Source: Acidovorax sp. HDW3 (GTDB lineage: Bacteria; Pseudomonadota; Gammaproteobacteria; Burkholderiales; Burkholderiaceae_C). Taken from it: a stretch of DNA of 64,000 nucleotides. Within the stretch, counting starts at the first letter, position 1; each line of letters starts with the position of its first letter. Position numbers and translations under genes: made by a program. Of this stretch, positions 53,574 through 62,151 are shown in pieces. Where the stretch lies: positions 2,760,001-2,824,000 of the forward strand of contig NZ_CP049885.1 in NCBI RefSeq assembly GCF_011303755.1, in the 5' to 3' direction. The notes beneath the pieces are model-generated. The model worked only from the letters and a program-made list of their open reading frames with translations, was not told the origin of the DNA and did no database searches.

Positions 53574-55547
53574 ATGAGTCTCTTGAACGTCGGCGCACGC
53601 GCCTTGCAAGCCAACCAGATCGCGCTGCAGACCACCGGCAACAACATTGCCAACGTCAGCACCCCCGGCTATTCACGCCAGACGGCACACATGGTGACGG
53701 TGCAAGGCCAGTTCACCGGCAACGGCTACATCGGCAAAGGGGTGGATGTGCAAACCATTTTGCGCAACCACAACGAACTGCTCACGCGCCAGGCGGCCAT
53801 GGCCGCCTCGGGCCAATCGAGCGACGCCGTGCGCTCTGAGCGCCTGAACCAGATGCAGGAAATTTTCACCGGCGGCAAGGACAGCCTGGGCACGGCCATT
53901 TCCGACATGCTGGGCTCGCTCTCGGACGTGAAAAACTCGCCCACCGACATGACGGCGCGCACCGTCACGCTCACGCGCATGAGTGAAACCGCCGGACGTT
54001 TTCGCACCGCCGCCGAGCGCCTGGCCGACATTGAGTACACCGTCAACGAGCAGCTGCAAAACAACATCAGCAAAATCAACAGCCTGGCGCAAAACATCGC
54101 CGACGTGAACGAGCAAATTGCCTCTGCTCGCGGCAACGGCCAGACCCCCAACGACCTGTTGGACAAGCGCGATCAGCTCATCCGCGAACTCAACCAGTAC
54201 ATCCAAACGACGCAAATCCCAGCCGATGACGGCTCCGTCGGCCTGTTCATCGCCGGCAGCCAGCCACTGGTGCTGGGCAATATGCCCATGACCATGTCGG
54301 TGATGGAGAAAAAAGAATACCCCGGCAGCGGCCAGATGGCGCTGTACTTCAACCGCCCCGGCGCCACGCCACTGGAGTTGGGCGAGGCCACCTTGGGTGG
54401 GGGCGAATTGAACGGACTGCTCAAGTTCGCCAACCACGATCTGGCCGAGGGCCGCAACCTGCTCGGGCGCATGGCACAGGCCATGGCCATGACCATGAAC
54501 CAGCAGCAAAGGCTGGGCCTGACGCTTGACGGCCAGATGGGCCAGGATTTGTTTTCGATCCCCACCAGCATCATCGGCACCACCAATGGCACGGGAGCGG
54601 GTACCGTCACTTTTGCCAATCCGACGCAGTTCGCCGCCTCCGATTACGAAGTGCGCTTTACCACCCCGCCCGCCGGCCAGGTGGTGCGCCTGAGCGACGG
54701 CAAAGCGACCCCCTTTGCCGGCCTGGCCGACCCGGCGCTGCAAAACATCGACGGCCTGCAATTCAACCTCACGGCAGCGGGCGCAGCGGGACAAACCGTG
54801 CTGTTCAAGCCCTTTGCCAGCTCCGCTGCCAACATCCAGGCCAAGCTGCTCTCGCCCTCCTCGTTGGCCGCAGCCAATCCCATCAACGCCGCCATGGGCA
54901 CATCCAACAGCGGCTCGATGCAGCTGGCGGGGCTCAAGGCCACGGGCATTCCCGCCCTGACCCTGCCTACCATCGGCACGCCTGCCGTCTTGAGCTTCAA
55001 CGGCACCGGTGGCTTTACCGTCGCCAACGGCGGCACGCCCATGAACACCGCCGTCACGCCCCCCGTGCCGCTGACGCCCACCAACCCCGGGCCGCCGCCG
55101 GTGTACGCCTACACCTCGGGCCAGTCCATCAATATCGATGGCTGGCAGATCACCCTCCAGGGCACCCCAAAGAGTGGCGACACCGTGTCCATCGGCAACG
55201 CCCTCGATCCACAATACGGCGACGCCTACAAGCGCAACTCCGGCAACGCCGGCGCGTTGATGGAGCTGCGCGATGTGCAGATGTTCGACAACGCCACGCT
55301 GCAAGACGGCTGGGCCGGCGCCATCGCCCAGGTGGGCACGCGCACACAAAGCGCGCAATACGCGAGCAATATGTCCACCGCCATCGCCAACAACCTCGAA
55401 CGCGACCGCACCGCCGTCTCTGGCGTCAACCTCGACGAGGAAGCGGCCAAACTCATTCAATACCAGCAGGCCTACCAGGCCTCGGCCAAAATGCTGCAGA
55501 TTGCACAAAGCATTTTCGACAGCCTGCTGCAAACCGTCAGCCGTTGA
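53574..55547 (+). CDS. flgK: FlgK, hook-filament junction protein 1
   Basis: A 657-residue protein with conserved ends: LQTTGNNIANVSTPGYSRQT and, at the C-terminus, GVNLDEEAAKLIQYQQAYQA, KMLQIAQSIFDSLLQTV. The middle is variable and Pro/Thr-rich around 495-530. It joins hook and filament and is exported with FlgN. Confidence 0.97.
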   Translation: MSLLNVGARALQANQIALQTTGNNIANVSTPGYSRQTAHMVTVQGQFTGNGYIGKGVDVQTILRNHNELLTRQAAMAASGQSSDAVRSERLNQMQEIFTGGKDSLGTAISDMLGSLSDVKNSPTDMTARTVTLTRMSETAGRFRTAAERLADIEYTVNEQLQNNISKINSLAQNIADVNEQIASARGNGQTPNDLLDKRDQLIRELNQYIQTTQIPADDGSVGLFIAGSQPLVLGNMPMTMSVMEKKEYPGSGQMALYFNRPGATPLELGEATLGGGELNGLLKFANHDLAEGRNLLGRMAQAMAMTMNQQQRLGLTLDGQMGQDLFSIPTSIIGTTNGTGAGTVTFANPTQFAASDYEVRFTTPPAGQVVRLSDGKATPFAGLADPALQNIDGLQFNLTAAGAAGQTVLFKPFASSAANIQAKLLSPSSLAAANPINAAMGTSNSGSMQLAGLKATGIPALTLPTIGTPAVLSFNGTGGFTVANGGTPMNTAVTPPVPLTPTNPGPPPVYAYTSGQSINIDGWQITLQGTPKSGDTVSIGNALDPQYGDAYKRNSGNAGALMELRDVQMFDNATLQDGWAGAIAQVGTRTQSAQYASNMSTAIANNLERDRTAVSGVNLDEEAAKLIQYQQAYQASAKMLQIAQSIFDSLLQTVSR

Positions 55548-55562
55548 TGATTGGAGCGCGCC

Positions 55563-56825
55563 ATGAGCAATAACACCCTCGCCCGCCTGGGCACGGCCAA
55601 CCTCTACGACAACGCCCGCCTGAACGTCAGCCAACGCCAGAACCAGCTGAGCAATCTGCAGGAAAACCTCACCTCCGGCAAGCGCGTGGTGCGCCCCAGC
55701 GACGACCCCGTGGCCGCCGCCCAGGCCGAGCGTTCGCTCATGCGCATCAACCGCATCCAGACCGAGCAGCGCGCCCTGGAAGTGCAGCGCAGCGCCGTGG
55801 CGCAGGCCGAAGCGACCCTGGGCGACGCCGTCGGCCTGGTGCAGGAGATGCGCCAGGTTATCGTCGCCTCGGGCAGCGGCGGCTTGAAGCCTGAAGACCG
55901 CAAAACCTACGCCAGCCAGCTGCAAAGCCTGCAAGAGCAATTGCGCGATGTGGTCAACCGCAAAGACACCAACGGTATGCCGCTGCTGGGCGCTCTGGGC
56001 AGCCAGCTCACAGCCTTTCTGGGCCCGCTCTCAGGCAACCCCGACTACGAATTTAAGGGCCAGCCCGGCCAAACGGCGAGCACCGGCGTGACGGTGCCGC
56101 TGACGCTCGACGGCCATTCGGCGCTGATGTTCGATCCCCAGCGCGACGGCGTGTACAACGCCACCGGCAGCACCATCCCGGTCGATCGCACCCTGACCAC
56201 CAGCGGCATCAACCCCGTCAACTCCGGCCTGGTCACGGGCAACAACTACCGCATCGATTTCCTCGGCGTCGGCCCCGGGGCGCAGCCGAACACGACGACG
56301 GCGCAGTACACCATCACCGACACCACCGTCATCCCCAACGTCGTCTCGGCCCCGGTAACCATCCCCGACTACCCCTCGGACAAGCCAATGGAGGTCACTG
56401 TCACCGGCATCCCGGGCCTGAGCTTCACCATCAAGGGCAACCCGGCCAACGGCGACAGCTTTACCTTGAAGCCCAGCGCCAGCCTGCTGAGCAGCCTCGA
56501 CAGTGCCATCCGCGACATCGGCGGCGCCGCCAACAACAACGCCGCCGCCCAGGCCGTGGGCCAGGCGCTGAACAACCTCGACATCGGCATGGAGCGCCTG
56601 CACAACATGCGCGGCTACGCCGGCGAGTTGCTCAACCGCGCCGACCGCATCACCGGCGATCAGACCAACCGCAGCATCCAGCTCGAAGGCGACCGCTCGC
56701 GCGCCGAGGACCTGGACATGGTCAAGGGCATCTCGGACTTTCAAAACGCGCAGACCGGCTACGAGGCGGCGCTCAAGTCCTACGCCCAGGTGCAGCGCCT
56801 GACGCTGTTCAACTTCATCAACTGA
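55563..56825 (+). CDS. flgL: FlgL, hook-filament junction protein 3
   Basis: A 420-residue flagellin-like protein: N-terminal NLQENLTSGKRVVRPSDDPV and a C-terminal flagellin-type helix (MVKGISDFQNAQTGYEAALK). The ATG at 55563 has GGAG 6 nt upstream; a TTG four codons earlier overlaps this site. It follows flgK by 15 bp. Confidence 0.95.
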   Translation: MSNNTLARLGTANLYDNARLNVSQRQNQLSNLQENLTSGKRVVRPSDDPVAAAQAERSLMRINRIQTEQRALEVQRSAVAQAEATLGDAVGLVQEMRQVIVASGSGGLKPEDRKTYASQLQSLQEQLRDVVNRKDTNGMPLLGALGSQLTAFLGPLSGNPDYEFKGQPGQTASTGVTVPLTLDGHSALMFDPQRDGVYNATGSTIPVDRTLTTSGINPVNSGLVTGNNYRIDFLGVGPGAQPNTTTAQYTITDTTVIPNVVSAPVTIPDYPSDKPMEVTVTGIPGLSFTIKGNPANGDSFTLKPSASLLSSLDSAIRDIGGAANNNAAAQAVGQALNNLDIGMERLHNMRGYAGELLNRADRITGDQTNRSIQLEGDRSRAEDLDMVKGISDFQNAQTGYEAALKSYAQVQRLTLFNFIN

Positions 56826-56837
56826 TAAGCCCCGCCC

Positions 56838-58058
56838 ATGGTGCAATCCGTCCTTGGCAGCCTCACTCTGGGCTACCGACCGCTGTGGAATGCACAGCGG
56901 CGCTTGGCTGCGGTGCAGCTGTACGTGCAGGAGCTGCCCGGCGCCATGGTCGATGCACCGCACCTGCTGCGCACGCTGCAGGAGCTGTGGTCGGCGCAAT
57001 CACCGCCGCTGCTGCTGGCGCCGCAATCGCCCCAGCTGCTGCTGCAGCTGCTGCAAAAAGCGCCCGCCGCCAGCCCCTGGATAGAGGTGCGCGGCCACTG
57101 GCTGGGCAACGCCACCATCCTCGCCTGCGTGCGCGCGGCGCACCAGCGCGGCCTGCGCATGGTCTGGCGCGGCGAGCTGGCGCAGCTGCCGCCGGGCGAC
57201 ATTGCCGCCTGCTTTGACAACAGCCTGCTGAGCCTGTCGGCGCAAGATGCGGTGCACATCCTGCAAAGCATCACCCCGGCCCCTGGCAGCGGTTTTGGCG
57301 CCAAAGCGCAACCGAGCCCGCTGCTCGACGGCCAGATGTACGACAACCTGCCGAGCATGGCCCTGGCCGCGCATTGCCTGGAGCAGCACCGCGCCGTGGC
57401 CGTGGCCGGCTGGCCGGTCGATGACCTGCTCTTTACCCTGCGCCACCAGCAGCCCCAGCCGGCCTACGCCACGGTGCTGCGGCTGATGAAGGCCATAGAC
57501 GCCGAACAATCGCTCGATGCCTTCGAGCACATCATTGCCCAAGACCCCATCCTGGCCTACCGCTTCATGGTGTTCACCAACTCGGCAGCGCTGGGCCTGC
57601 GCACCGGCGTCGATTCGGTGCGTCGGGGCCTGGTCATGCTGGGCTACGGCACGCTGCAGCGCTGGCTCGGCGAGCTGCTGCCGCACGCCAGCCAGGACCC
57701 GAACCTGCAGCCGCTGCGCCAGTCCATGGTGCTGCGCGCGCGCCTGACGGCGCACCTGATCGAGGCCGGCATCGAGCACGAGCTGCAGCGCGAGGTCTAT
57801 CTCACCGGCCTGTTCTGGCAGCTGGGCGACTTGCTGGGCGAACCCGTGGCCAACGCCCTGCGCCGCCTGCCGCTGTCCGAGCGCATCAGCGAAGCCATCG
57901 TCCAGGGCACGGGGCCCTACGCCGGCGCCCTGCAAATGGCTTGCGCCCTGGAAAACGACGACGCCCAGGTGCTGCGCGCACTGTGCGAAAGCCAGGAAAT
58001 GCCGCCCGAAGACGTCAACCGCGCCCTGCTGCGCGTGCTCAGCGACGCCAATACCTGA
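56838..58058 (+). CDS. HDOD-domain protein with degenerate EAL-like N-terminus (YuxH type)
   Basis: A 406-residue protein 12 bp after flgL. The N-terminal half (about 10-185) starts LTLGYRPLWNAQRRLAAVQL like EAL-domain proteins but shows no EAL, so cyclic-di-GMP hydrolysis is unlikely. The C-terminal half (about 200-390) is an HDOD domain (VLRLMKAIDAEQSLDAFEHI, AQDPILAYRFMVFTNSAA, LVMLGYGTLQRWLGELL). Proteins of this layout act as regulators, some in motility (for example CdgJ in Vibrio). Close linkage to flgKL suggests a motility role; the mechanism is unknown. Confidence 0.8.
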   Translation: MVQSVLGSLTLGYRPLWNAQRRLAAVQLYVQELPGAMVDAPHLLRTLQELWSAQSPPLLLAPQSPQLLLQLLQKAPAASPWIEVRGHWLGNATILACVRAAHQRGLRMVWRGELAQLPPGDIAACFDNSLLSLSAQDAVHILQSITPAPGSGFGAKAQPSPLLDGQMYDNLPSMALAAHCLEQHRAVAVAGWPVDDLLFTLRHQQPQPAYATVLRLMKAIDAEQSLDAFEHIIAQDPILAYRFMVFTNSAALGLRTGVDSVRRGLVMLGYGTLQRWLGELLPHASQDPNLQPLRQSMVLRARLTAHLIEAGIEHELQREVYLTGLFWQLGDLLGEPVANALRRLPLSERISEAIVQGTGPYAGALQMACALENDDAQVLRALCESQEMPPEDVNRALLRVLSDANT

Positions 58059-58067
58059 GCCAACCAG

Positions 58068-58139
58068 GCTCAAAACGCTACATTTTTAATAGCTGCTGTC
58101 GCTTGCTTGACAAGCGCTAGAGGCCAATTTCATCAAAAT
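58068..58139. repeat. Dispersed palindromic repeat, copy 6
   Basis: CTACATTTTTAATAGCTGCT, then GTCGCTTGCTTGACAAGCGC and TAGAGGCCAATTTCATCAAA. It separates the flg/HDOD unit from the histidine phosphatase gene. A weak hairpin (GAGCC-AACCA-GGCTC) overlaps the HDOD gene stop just before it. Confidence 0.87.
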
Positions 58140-58147
58140 CCGCGCGC

Positions 58148-58828
58148 ATGGGAACCCTCTACCTCGTGCGCCACGGCCAGGCTTCATTTGGCGCCGCCAA
58201 TTACGACCAACTCAGCCCCCTGGGCCTGCAGCAGGCGCAGCGCCTGGGCGCGCACTGGCAGGCGCATGGCCTGGGTTTTGACGCCGTCTATACCGGCACC
58301 CTGGCGCGGCACGCGCAAACCCTGGCCGGCATTGCCGCCACCCTGGGCCAGGCGCTGCCGCAGCAGCAGCAGCTGCCGGCACTCAATGAATACGACGGCC
58401 TGGCCCTGGTGCGGGCCATCCACCCCGGCCCGTTGACCGGGGCCACGGGGCCCGAGCGCTTTCAACAATACTTTCGCCTGCTGTGCGACGCGCTGGCGCA
58501 GTGGATGGCCGGCACCATCAGCCCCGAAGGCATGGGCAGCTGGCAGGCGTTTGCCGATGGTGTGCACGCCGCGCTGGAGCAGCTGCGCCGCCGCCATGGT
58601 GCGGGCGATGCGCGCGTGCTGGTAGTGAGCAGCGGCGGCCCCATCTCCACCGCCGTGGCGCTGGTGCTGGGCGCCTCGCCGGAGGCGGCCATTGGCCTGA
58701 ACATGCGCCTGCGCAACAGCGCCGTGACCGAATTGAGCCTGCGCCCCAAGCGGCTGATGCTGCAAACCTTCAACACCCTGGAGCACCTTGCGGCGCCCCA
58801 GGATGCGGGCCTGATCAGCTTTGCCTAA
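58148..58828 (+). CDS. Histidine phosphatase family protein (phosphoglycerate mutase-like)
   Basis: A 226-residue protein with the catalytic LYLVRHGQASFG at the start (RHG motif), YTGTLARHAQTLAGI, a Glu in NEYDGL and the second catalytic His region replaced by VVSSGGPISTAVAL. Family members remove phosphate from small molecules or proteins; the substrate is unknown. The usual late RHG-partner motif is SHGG, here SSGG, so one of the two canonical histidines is not seen and activity may differ. It is not obviously linked to motility. Confidence 0.82.
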   Translation: MGTLYLVRHGQASFGAANYDQLSPLGLQQAQRLGAHWQAHGLGFDAVYTGTLARHAQTLAGIAATLGQALPQQQQLPALNEYDGLALVRAIHPGPLTGATGPERFQQYFRLLCDALAQWMAGTISPEGMGSWQAFADGVHAALEQLRRRHGAGDARVLVVSSGGPISTAVALVLGASPEAAIGLNMRLRNSAVTELSLRPKRLMLQTFNTLEHLAAPQDAGLISFA

Positions 58829-58850
58829 GAGGCGAAGAGGCTGAACCCGC

Positions 58851-61800
58851 TCAGAGTGGGTAGGCCGGGCTGCTGGCCGCGATGTCCATCCACTTGCCCA
58901 GTTCGAGCTTGTTGCCCTGGCCGGGCACCATGGCGTAGAACTCCGGCGCCTGCACGGGCAGCTTCAGGTCGGCAATCGAGCCCAGGGCATCGGCACCCAG
59001 CGGGATGCCGTAGAGCGTGAACAGCTCGCGCATGTCGCGGCCAATGATGCGGCTGGACAGCACGTACAGCAGCTCATGGTTGCTGATGGTCTTGCTCGTA
59101 AAGCGCCCCATGCCCAGGGAGACTTTGTTGGCCTCGCTCCAGGTGTTGTCCACCAGGCGGTTGCCCCGGCCGAGCAGGCCCAGGAAGTCGATCACATCGG
59201 CAGGCTGCGGCTGCATCTGGCTCAGGCGTTCACGGGTGTAGATAAACGCCAGCTGAAAGTGCACGGCGCGCATCGCCTGGTGGTTCTGGTTGCTGCCCAC
59301 CCAGAAGCGGTTGAACATGTCCAGGCGCAGGTCTTCGCCCGTCTTGCCGGTGGCGCGTGCAGCAGCCATGTCCTGGTACAGGCGCTTGTGCTCAATCGAG
59401 CCGCCGTTGTTGTTCTCAGCCCCGTTGGTCATGGCGTACTGGCGCAGCGCGCTGGCGTTGGCCAGGATGTTGTTGTTGCACTCCACTCCGCAGCCGCCGC
59501 CCGGGAAGGTCAGCGTCATGTGGCGCGGCACGGTGTTGTGCCCCAGCTCGTGCCACCAGCCCCAGCCGGGGTTGATGGAGGCAAAGCCGTCCGACGGGTT
59601 GCCCGAACACAGAAAACCGCAAGCCGCCAGCCAGCCGACGAAATGCTGCACGCCCGGCGCGCGGTGCACGTTGCTGGTGCAGTCCCAGCCCAGGCTGGCG
59701 CAGACGTTGGTGACGTTGGCGCTGGCCGGCATGTTGTTGTAGCCGTTGGCCAGGTGGTTGCTGTCAAAAATCATGCCCTTGAGGCGCACCTGCACGTACT
59801 CCTCGGGCGTGCGGTTACCGATGGCGCTCTTGGCAAAACCAATGGTTTGCTGCACTTCGCCGCCGACCATCTTGGCCGTTTGCCAGCCAAAGTCACCGCG
59901 CTTCAAGGCCTGCACGGCCTCGTCGATCTCGGTCTGGGGCATGGTGCGCGTGAAGTCAAAGTGCGCGTACTTGGCGCTGTTGCGTATGCGCAGCTTGACC
60001 ACGGTGCCTGCCTTGGCGCCCGAGTAATCGAGGAACAGCGGCCCACCCCAGGCTGTGGTGTAGGTCTGCACCTTGCCTGTGGGCAGCTTGGCGTAGTGGC
60101 CGTCGGGGTAACGCGGGCGGGTGTAGTTCTCTTGGCCCAGCGGATTGCCCCGGGTGCGGATTTGGCCAATGCGCAGCGCCAAAGAGGCGCCGGCAGCGTC
60201 GGCAATTTCCACCTCAACGGCCTTGCCCGGCACGGCCGCGCGGCCAATGGCGGTGCGCCCGCTGCCTTGGGCGATGGTCACGTCCACGGTTTCCCAATCA
60301 GCGCTGGTGACCAGCTGCGGGGCCGAGGCCGGCATCCAGTCGCCAAAGGTCTTGGGCGTGCGTGCCATGGGGCGCAGCGGCGTGGTAAAGGTGTCTGCTG
60401 CCAGGGTCGAGAGGAAGGGCGTGGCGTTCGAGCGGCGCACCTGGCTGTAGTCCACCTGCTCGCGGTACATGTCGGCCCACAGCACCAGGCGGCGGTGCGC
60501 GTCCAGATAGGGCTTCTCGGCGTAGGTGTCGGCAAACATCTGCAGCCCGCGCGAATCCAGGCTGGCGATGTTGTTGCGCAGCGTGTCCAGGCCCTTCGCC
60601 AGGGATTGGTCCTGGCTGAAATCCACCGTGGTGCCGTTGGCCAACTGGCCCACGGCGTTGACGGCTGCAGCCAGATGGTCTGTTGCCTGGCGCTGCTGCG
60701 CTGCGCTGCGGCCTGTAATCTGGATTTCATTGGGACCGGCAAAGTAGTTGCCCGGGTAGTCACCCAGCTGCATCCCCATGGCCTGCAGCACCTGGCGGCC
60801 ACCGGAGGAGTCCACCCAATTTCCATGCTGGTACAGCACAGGCTTGCCCGCCGCCAGGTAGGCGGCCACGCGCTCGGTCTGGCCGGCGCTGGCGGGGGTG
60901 TTTTGGCCGTAGATCAGCAGGTCGGCGTTTTGCCAGCAGGTGTTGGCGCTGTCGGCCAGGTTGCACTTGGCGTCTTCGGCCTTGGCGCCCAGGCGGGCAA
61001 CGAATTTGGCGACCGTGTTGTAGTCAAAGTTTTGCGTTGCCACGCGAATGGTGGCGGGCAGCTTGCCCTGGGGCTGGCCCGTGACCAGCCAGGTAAACGT
61101 GCGCGCAAACAGCGGCATTTGCGCTTCGTTCGGGCTGCCTGCGGTGGCCAGGCCGTTGAGCAAGTCCTTGCCATAGCCAGCGGCGCGAATGCCGCTGACG
61201 TTGCTGATGCTGGCGAGCACGTTGCCACTGTTGGCCACCAGCAGCGGGCTCGCCGCTGTAGCAATCAGGGGCCGCACGTTGTGGCTCTCGGCGGTGAAGT
61301 TCAGCGCTGCCGCCGTGGTGTCGTCAATGAGGGCAGCGATCAGGTCTTGCTGCTGCTTGCGCGTTTGCGCCAGGCTATAGGCACCCGATTGCAGCAGGTA
61401 CGACGCGGCGCTGGCCGGAAGCTTGCTGCTGTTGCCGGTGCGCAGGGCTTCAGCGATCAGGTCAGCTTCGCTGGGCGCGGGCGGCTGCGTTACGGGCGGT
61501 GGAGTGACCGGTGGCTGGGTGACCGGTGGCTGGGTGACCGGTGGCTGGGTGACCGGTGGCTGCGTCACAGGCGGCTGTGTTACCGGTGGCTGGGTGACCG
61601 GTGGTTGCGTCACAGGCGGCTGTGTTACCGGTGGCTGGGTGACCGGTGGTTGCGTCACAGGCGGCTGTGTTACCGGTGGCTGTGTTACCGGTGGCTGTGT
61701 TACCGGCGGCTGTGTTACCGGCGGCTGTGTTACCGGCGGCTCTGTTACCGGCGGTTGCGTGACCGGCGGCGTGGGTGTTTCCGTCACCGGGGGGTGGGTG

Positions 61801-61946
61801 ACCGGAATGTCGGTATCCACCGACGGTGTATCAGGTTGCACAGCCGCTGGGGGCTGCTGGCCTTGGGAGACAAATCTGTCCTCCCCCCCTCCACAAGCAG
61901 TAAGCAGCAAGCCAGCCGTAGCGACTGCAGTCCATTGACGAATCAC
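58851..61946 (-). CDS. ImpA/SslE-like lipoprotein zinc metallopeptidase (M60-like)
   Basis: A 1031-residue protein. The GTG start at 61946 has GGAGAG 6 nt upstream and gives a lipoprotein signal (LLLTAC, Cys18). Residues about 59-154 are PPVTQ repeats forming a stiff spacer. An ImpA-like N-terminal domain follows, then the peptidase region with HELGH at residues 799-803 (WWHELGHNTVPRHM) and a Glu about 18 residues later, fitting HExxH-(8-28)-E of M60/ImpA peptidases. These enzymes cut heavily O-glycosylated proteins such as mucins. The substrate here is unknown. 110 further codons are open upstream but precede the signal peptide. Confidence 0.86.
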   Translation of the reverse strand: MIRQWTAVATAGLLLTACGGGEDRFVSQGQQPPAAVQPDTPSVDTDIPVTHPPVTETPTPPVTQPPVTEPPVTQPPVTQPPVTQPPVTQPPVTQPPVTQPPVTQPPVTQPPVTQPPVTQPPVTQPPVTQPPVTQPPVTQPPVTQPPVTPPPVTQPPAPSEADLIAEALRTGNSSKLPASAASYLLQSGAYSLAQTRKQQQDLIAALIDDTTAAALNFTAESHNVRPLIATAASPLLVANSGNVLASISNVSGIRAAGYGKDLLNGLATAGSPNEAQMPLFARTFTWLVTGQPQGKLPATIRVATQNFDYNTVAKFVARLGAKAEDAKCNLADSANTCWQNADLLIYGQNTPASAGQTERVAAYLAAGKPVLYQHGNWVDSSGGRQVLQAMGMQLGDYPGNYFAGPNEIQITGRSAAQQRQATDHLAAAVNAVGQLANGTTVDFSQDQSLAKGLDTLRNNIASLDSRGLQMFADTYAEKPYLDAHRRLVLWADMYREQVDYSQVRRSNATPFLSTLAADTFTTPLRPMARTPKTFGDWMPASAPQLVTSADWETVDVTIAQGSGRTAIGRAAVPGKAVEVEIADAAGASLALRIGQIRTRGNPLGQENYTRPRYPDGHYAKLPTGKVQTYTTAWGGPLFLDYSGAKAGTVVKLRIRNSAKYAHFDFTRTMPQTEIDEAVQALKRGDFGWQTAKMVGGEVQQTIGFAKSAIGNRTPEEYVQVRLKGMIFDSNHLANGYNNMPASANVTNVCASLGWDCTSNVHRAPGVQHFVGWLAACGFLCSGNPSDGFASINPGWGWWHELGHNTVPRHMTLTFPGGGCGVECNNNILANASALRQYAMTNGAENNNGGSIEHKRLYQDMAAARATGKTGEDLRLDMFNRFWVGSNQNHQAMRAVHFQLAFIYTRERLSQMQPQPADVIDFLGLLGRGNRLVDNTWSEANKVSLGMGRFTSKTISNHELLYVLSSRIIGRDMRELFTLYGIPLGADALGSIADLKLPVQAPEFYAMVPGQGNKLELGKWMDIAASSPAYPL
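61486..61770. repeat. 15-bp coding tandem repeat, about 19 units
   Basis: Nineteen contiguous 15-bp units of the type TGTGTTACCGGTGGC (plus-strand reading) encode the PPVTQ spacer of the metallopeptidase. Variants form a higher order: TGCGTCACAGGCGGC, TGTGTTACCGGTGGC, TGGGTGACCGGTGGT repeats as a 45-bp block twice and partly a third time. Blocks of identical neighbours indicate recent slippage or unequal exchange. Confidence 0.93.
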
Positions 61947-62151
61947 GTAAAACTCTCCAGAAACAGGGGCAGAAACAGAACCTTCCAGACTATAAAAGCC
62001 GGTATCTGTGTCTAAAAATAAACGTCGTAACCAATCCGTATTGCGCGGCGGCTGAAAGGCTCGGCCCGGAGCCCTTCCGACAGGAATTCGCAAATTCTAG
62101 GGAAAACCCTGGTTCAACGCCAGTTTTACCTTTCTGTTTGTGTGTTAAGCG

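Noticed and set aside
61486-61770. Regularly spaced repeats that might look like a CRISPR array
   Set aside because: The units are contiguous 15-mers without spacers, are a multiple of three, and translate to PPVTQ inside a lipoprotein gene.
61947-62093. N-terminal extension of the metallopeptidase (49 further codons up to the family start)
   Set aside because: The lipoprotein signal with GGAGAG and GTG at 61946 is clear, and the upstream codons have no hydrophobic signal and contain the likely promoter region.
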